In this document: positions 5,533 to 8,450 of the stretch, piece by piece | How positions within the stretch are numbered: position 1 is the stretch's first letter | Layout: each line of letters starts with the position of its first letter | Assembly (NCBI GenBank): GCA_002697005.1 | Contig: NZUD01000093.1 | Location: forward strand, 1-8,450 | Direction: 5' to 3' | DNA from: Chloroflexota bacterium | Lineage (GTDB): Bacteria > Chloroflexota > Dehalococcoidia > UBA3495 | Length of the DNA: 8,450 nt | Made by a program: the position numbers and the translations under genes | The notes under the pieces: generated by a model | What the model saw: only the letters and a program-made list of their open reading frames with translations | Told to the model about the DNA's origin: nothing | The model's database searches: none

Positions 5533-6945
5533 ATGGAAGTGATGCTGCACAAATTACCGTTTTCCCTCTTACGATTCTTTCGGAGGCTATTTATAGCCGC
5601 TACTTTGGTTGCTGTGACTGTTTTGGCGGGCTGCGGAGATTCCGCCTACTCGGAAGGGCCTGGACAGGAACCCCCCGGTGGTTTGGGTCTGGTCTGGGAG
5701 GCTTGGGAGAAAATCAATGCTTCCTATGTTAGCTCTGAAGCTCTTGATTTTGAAACCGCCGCTTCCGGAGCGATGTCCAGGGTACTGGGGCTGATTGATG
5801 TGGAGCCTTATCCATTCTTGACAGACGTCGGCCGGATGCGCGGGCAGCCACCGAGCGACGTACCAGGCGAGCTGGTCGATCTCTGGCGCGCGGTGGCAAA
5901 ATACCGGTCCTCCAACCCTGATTTTGATCCAGATACGATTGCAGAGGCGGCCATATCTGGCTTGGTTGCCGGACTTGGAGACTCGTCTGCCGTATTCTTG
6001 GATGCCACCCAATATCCTCTCGCTAAAGAGAGTTTGGAAGGTGGAATAGAGGGCACATACCTAGGTATCGGATCCCGGGTCGTCTCACAAGACGGCCAGA
6101 TTATTCTCTTCCCGTTCGCTGGTTCACCTGCAGAGAGCGCGGGCGTTCTTCCAGGGGATGTCCTGTTTGCTGTGGGGGGCAACTCGGTGATTGGCCAGGC
6201 AGTGGAAGAGGTAGTTGGGCAGGTGGCAGGGCCAAAGGGAACAAAGATCGAACTGGAAGTGGTTCGGGCAGGTGAACCCGCGCCAGTCGTGCTCGAAGTG
6301 TTCCGAGGGGATATCGAACTTCAATCTGTAGCTAGCCAGCTCACGCCCGGCGGAATCGCCTACTTGCGAATATCTCGCTTCCGAGACAATACAGGAGAGC
6401 AGGTATTTAGCGCGCTGGAGGCCCTCAATCGGTTCGATCTTTTGGCTTTGGTATTGGACATTCGAACGAACCCTGGGGGTTCCTCAGAGGCCGCAAAGAC
6501 AACAGCAGGTCAATTCTTGCCTGGAGGTTCCGTGTTTGGCTACGTAGAAGATGGCGACGGTGGCCGCTCGGAACTAACGATCGACCTGGACGAAGACCGC
6601 CTGGATTTAGATGACCTGTTAATAGCGGTATTGGTTAACGACCAGACAGCGCGCGAGGCCGAGGCCCTGGCTGCGGCCCTACAAGACACTGGCCGGGCAA
6701 CCCTGTTTGGTACCAACACATTTGGTGACGCGTCTGCCTATGAATTTGTGGAGTTGAGCGACGGCTCTGCCATGTACCTGCCAGTTTCCCGACGTTACAC
6801 ACCTTCCGGCAAACTGCTGGAAAGGACAGGTCTTACACCAGATGTATTGGTTCAGTCCATCCCCGAAGCTGAAGGTTTCGGAGGCGAGAGCCAGTTCAAC
6901 CGCGCTTACGAGTTCCTTGACGGGCAACTGCCACCGTTTCGGTAG
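5533..6945 (+). CDS. S41 C-terminal-processing-protease-like lipoprotein with PDZ domain, catalytic dyad apparently lost
   Basis: The 470-residue protein starts with a lipoprotein signal: basic RFFRR (14-18), a hydrophobic core and lipobox L-A-G-C with Cys34. Two related helical segments (about 52-99 and 113-161) precede GTYLGIG (174-180) and a PDZ domain (about 175-258) with SPAESAGVLPGDVLFAVGG. The S41 core (about 262-445) has LVLDIRTNPGG (306-316) and YTPSGK. In active S41 proteases the dyad sits in NxxSASASE and TFGKG, 25 residues apart. Here the aligned stretches are NDQTAREAE (369-377) and TFGDA (396-400), so the nucleophile Ser is Arg374 and the Lys is Asp399. The fold motifs stay intact and the frame is unbroken, so this is a pseudoenzyme rather than a decayed gene. 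It probably acts outside the membrane as a binding or scaffold protein. The ATG at 5533 lacks a clear SD; an ATG at 5542 is equally possible. Stop is TAG. Confidence 0.88.
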   Translation: MEVMLHKLPFSLLRFFRRLFIAATLVAVTVLAGCGDSAYSEGPGQEPPGGLGLVWEAWEKINASYVSSEALDFETAASGAMSRVLGLIDVEPYPFLTDVGRMRGQPPSDVPGELVDLWRAVAKYRSSNPDFDPDTIAEAAISGLVAGLGDSSAVFLDATQYPLAKESLEGGIEGTYLGIGSRVVSQDGQIILFPFAGSPAESAGVLPGDVLFAVGGNSVIGQAVEEVVGQVAGPKGTKIELEVVRAGEPAPVVLEVFRGDIELQSVASQLTPGGIAYLRISRFRDNTGEQVFSALEALNRFDLLALVLDIRTNPGGSSEAAKTTAGQFLPGGSVFGYVEDGDGGRSELTIDLDEDRLDLDDLLIAVLVNDQTAREAEALAAALQDTGRATLFGTNTFGDASAYEFVELSDGSAMYLPVSRRYTPSGKLLERTGLTPDVLVQSIPEAEGFGGESQFNRAYEFLDGQLPPFR

Positions 6946-7019
6946 TGGAGGTTCGGGCGGAATTTATTAGACCGGCAAAAAGGCCTGTCCGCATGAAGAT
7001 GTCTCTTTGCCTGTCTACA

Positions 7020-7040
7020 TAAGCCAACAGGGACGGCTTA
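7020..7040. repeat. Small hairpin in the convergent gap after the stalk operon
   Basis: TAAGCC (7020-7025) and GGCTTA (7035-7040) form a perfect 6-bp stem with a 9-base loop. It lies 7 bases past the zinc-ribbon stop (minus strand). A second weak dyad, GACCGGC with GCCTGTC (6970-6989, one mismatch), lies closer to the S41 stop. These are the only structures in the 101-base gap between the two convergent transcripts. Neither has a trailing T-run, so terminator function is uncertain. Confidence 0.3.
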
Positions 7041-7046
7041 ACGAAT

Positions 7047-7274
7047 TTAGGTGAGGTTCTCCTGACAACGCAGGCATACAAACGTGCTAACGTCCTCTGG
7101 AAGACTGTCGCTGACCACGTTCCGCTTGCGTTGGCAAACCACACAGATAACGGTCTCCGTCTCCGATTCGGATGACCGCACTGGCATGGTTAATGCGTCT
7201 GGTCCTCGGTACCCAACGTAACCAGGATTACTTTCGCGCAGTCGCTGGAATCGCTCCCTGTCTTTACGGCCCAC
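7047..7274 (-). CDS. Small zinc-ribbon protein downstream of rplL
   Basis: This 75-residue protein has two Cys pairs, CVVC (44-47) and CLRC (67-70), 19 residues apart, the spacing of a treble-clef or zinc-ribbon knuckle pair. The N-terminal third is very basic and polar (GRKDRERFQRLRESNPG), followed by GYVGYRG, which suggests nucleic-acid or ribosome contact. I do not recognise a named family; it is not L33 or L36 by sequence. The GTG start at 7272-7274 has AGGAG at 7281-7285, 6 bases upstream, which is good evidence of a real gene. It begins 42 bases after the rplL stop on the same strand with no terminator between, so it is probably co-transcribed with the stalk proteins. The gene convergent to it is the S41 lipoprotein. 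Other reading frames here lack such a start. Confidence 0.65.
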   Translation of the reverse strand: MGRKDRERFQRLRESNPGYVGYRGPDALTMPVRSSESETETVICVVCQRKRNVVSDSLPEDVSTFVCLRCQENLT

Positions 7275-7280
7275 TTGACT

Positions 7281-7285
7281 CTCCT
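7281..7285 (-). promoter_or_regulatory. Ribosome binding site AGGAG for the zinc-ribbon gene
   Basis: AGGAG on the minus strand, 6 bases before the GTG at 7272-7274. It decides that this small frame, rather than the overlapping minus-strand frames, is the translated one. Confidence 0.65.
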
Positions 7286-7316
7286 GAGTAGCGACGGTAG
7301 AGCAACCAGGTTAAAG

Positions 7317-7709
7317 CTACTTGACCTCGACAGCGGCCCCAGCCTCTTCCAGTTTGCCTTTGATATCGTCAGCCTCTTCCTTGGCAATCCCTTCCTTGAT
7401 GGCTGTCGGAGCGGACTCAACCAGCTCTTTGGCCTCGCGCAGACCGAGGGAGGTTACCTCGCGGACGGCCTTAATGACGTTGATTTTGTTGGGACCGATG
7501 TCCTTGAGGCTGACTTCGAATTCAGTTTGGTCTGCAGCGCCGGCGTTATCTCCGCCTTCGCCGGGAACACCACCAGCAACAGGCGCGGCGGCTACGGCGA
7601 CTGGGGCAGCGGCGCTGACGCCGAACTCCTCTTCGAGGGCTTTGACCACGTCTGATAGTTCGACTACGTTCATTTGTTTGATCGCTTCAATAATCTCGTC
7701 TTTAGTCAC
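7317..7709 (-). CDS. rplL: 50S ribosomal protein L7/L12
   Basis: This 130-residue protein is complete L7/L12, the multi-copy stalk protein that recruits translation GTPases to the ribosome. Residues 1-30 form the dimerising N-terminal domain that binds L10 ([19 protein letters not shown]). Residues 31-61 are the flexible hinge, rich in Ala, Val, Pro and Gly. The C-terminal domain (62-130) has [19 protein letters not shown] and then [18 protein letters not shown], the factor-binding helices, and ends GAAVEVK. The length is a little above the usual 120-128 because the hinge is long and includes a Gly-rich [12 protein letters not shown] segment. The GTG at 7707-7709 has AAGGAG (7715-7720) 5 bases upstream. 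It follows rplJ after 72 bases; that gap holds no terminator, only a weak AGCTAA/TTAGCT dyad (7754-7782) at the rplJ stop. Confidence 0.97.
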   Translation of the reverse strand: MTKDEIIEAIKQMNVVELSDVVKALEEEFGVSAAAPVAVAAAPVAGGVPGEGGDNAGAADQTEFEVSLKDIGPNKINVIKAVREVTSLGLREAKELVESAPTAIKEGIAKEEADDIKGKLEEAGAAVEVK

Positions 7710-7781
7710 GATTTCTCCTTCTGTCTTATATGGCTTGTCTATAGTGTTTGATTAGCTAATATGAAGATTAAAGAGGTTAGC

Positions 7782-8450
7782 TTATTCCGCCTCTTTATCT
7801 TCGGAAGCATTAGCTTCCGGTTCAGGCTCTCCCTCCGACCCCTCTGCGGGTTCTTCTTCAGCTGCCTGAGGTGCAACCTCGGCTTCCGATGCGGACGCCT
7901 CATTGGCTCGAGCTCCGTCACTAGGCGCTTCTTCGGCGTCCGCTACCGCTTCGGGTTCGGTGTTTGCCTCTAACTCCTCGCCGGAGCCCGCCGGCTCATG
8001 AGCCGGCTCTTCTTCTTTCATCTGGCGTACTCGGGCTGCAAGCACGTTACCCAGGCTCTGCATAGGACCGTTCATCACGGTGACGAGACGGGCTATCGGC
8101 GACTGCAGCTGTCCCAACAGCATCGCCAAGATGATCGGTTTGGGTGGTAGTGAAGCCAGTCTGGTGAACTCAGGAGAGGACATGGCTGCCCCGTCGCCCA
8201 TAACGGCGCCAATGACGGCCAGAGAGGTACCTCCGTTTCGGGCGAACTCTGACAGGGTTTTGGCGGCTTCAACTGGGTCATCATAGCCCAGAGCGATGGC
8301 TGTTGGGCCTTGTACTATCTCTTTCAACTGAGGTTTTCGGGCCTCGTCGGCGGCCAGAGACAAAAGTGTGTTCTTGACGATGGTGAAATCCACTCCGCCG
8401 GCTTTCATGGCGCGTCGCAACTCAATCATCTGATTCACGGATATCCCTGA
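7782..8450 (-). CDS. rplJ: 50S ribosomal protein L10 with long acidic C-terminal extension (5' end outside window)
   Basis: The frame is open to the right edge and ends at TAA (7782-7784), giving 222 residues; about the first 20-25 are outside. The GTG at 8438 is internal, since codons upstream (reading SGIS) continue the L10 motif YRG-L/I-S-V-x-Q-M. Recognisable L10 parts are ELRRAMKAGGVDFTIVKNTL, the GPTAIALGYDDPVEAAK stretch, and the C-terminal helix PIARLVTVMNGPMQSLGNVL that carries L7/L12 dimers. L10 anchors the stalk to 23S rRNA and can repress its own operon. Standard L10 ends near that helix, but here about 78 more residues follow (7785-8018). They contain 25 Glu and 3 Asp against 2 Lys and 1 Arg, plus many Ala, Pro and Ser. 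The tail is probably disordered. It is in frame, with no break, directly ahead of rplL. Confidence 0.95.
   Translation of the reverse strand, partial: SGISVNQMIELRRAMKAGGVDFTIVKNTLLSLAADEARKPQLKEIVQGPTAIALGYDDPVEAAKTLSEFARNGGTSLAVIGAVMGDGAAMSSPEFTRLASLPPKPIILAMLLGQLQSPIARLVTVMNGPMQSLGNVLAARVRQMKEEEPAHEPAGSGEELEANTEPEAVADAEEAPSDGARANEASASEAEVAPQAAEEEPAEGSEGEPEPEANASEDKEAE

Noticed and set aside
5331..5552. Minus-strand 73-codon frame covering the EthD/S41 gap
   Set aside because: It spans the divergent promoter region and the S41 start, ends on the EthD start, has no SD and no recognisable family. The gap is better explained as regulatory.
6970..6989. Dyad with A5 loop after the S41 stop as an intrinsic terminator
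   Set aside because: The stem is only 7 pairs with a mismatch in the middle and no T-run follows on either strand.
6896..7144. Minus-strand 82-codon frame overlapping the S41 end and zinc-ribbon gene
   Set aside because: It overlaps both better-supported genes, has no SD and no domain; the zinc-ribbon frame has a clean SD and paired cysteines.
7321..7755. Plus-strand frames opposite rplL (7275-7655 and 7321-7755)
   Set aside because: They are antisense shadows of rplL; their Ala/Ser-rich composition is what the reverse of the Ala/Glu-rich L7/L12 codons gives, and they cover its start region without an SD.
1..8450. CRISPR arrays, tRNA/rRNA genes, insertion sequences, toxin-antitoxin or defence genes
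   Set aside because: No regularly spaced repeats, cloverleaf-like segments, transposase motifs or short paired gene modules were seen on either strand.

Overview
The window is an ordinary-looking stretch of bacterial chromosome: dense genes on both strands, short intergenic gaps, Shine-Dalgarno (SD) sites of the AGGAG type, frequent TTG and GTG starts, and moderate GC. The gene mix (L10/L7-L12 operon with a small zinc-ribbon gene, DUF502 membrane protein, LmbE/PIG-L hydrolase, DUF885 peptidase-like protein, EthD protein, S41/PDZ lipoprotein) resembles free-living, uncultivated Chloroflexota of the Dehalococcoidia/SAR202 kind. That assignment is an inference from gene content; no rRNA or tRNA is present to confirm it. 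I see no mobile element, CRISPR array, tRNA or rRNA.

Layout, left to right. Positions 1-387 hold the C-terminal end of a GT4 glycosyltransferase (+), cut by the window edge. Positions 532-1251 encode a DUF502 two-helix membrane protein (+), whose 3' end overlaps a convergent tandem-GNAT acetyltransferase (1218-2123, -). A 313-base divergent gap with a hairpin and a possible 33-codon leader ORF precedes a PIG-L/LmbE zinc deacetylase (2437-3144, +). After a convergent gap with an imperfect inverted repeat come a DUF885 zinc-peptidase-like gene (3286-4947, -) and, upstream of it on the same strand, an EthD-family gene (5017-5331, -). A strong intrinsic terminator lies between these two. A divergent regulatory gap with a 16-bp palindrome separates EthD from an S41/PDZ lipoprotein (5533-6945, +). 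The right end is the ribosomal stalk operon on the minus strand: rplJ (cut by the right edge), rplL, then a small zinc-ribbon gene.

How the genes may work together. The stalk operon is clear: L10 anchors L7/L12 dimers, and the zinc-ribbon gene is probably co-transcribed with them. On the left, the trio of MshA-like GT4, MshD-like tandem GNAT and MshB-like PIG-L deacetylase matches three of the four enzyme types of mycothiol-type thiol synthesis. Each family is broad, the strands differ and no cysteine ligase is in view, so this is a hypothesis only.

The most notable observations are the S41 protein, in which both residues of the Ser/Lys catalytic dyad appear replaced (Arg374 and Asp399), the long acidic tail on L10, the mycothiol-like trio, and the terminator placed directly in front of the DUF885 ribosome binding site. 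I do not see a clear previously undescribed multi-gene system.
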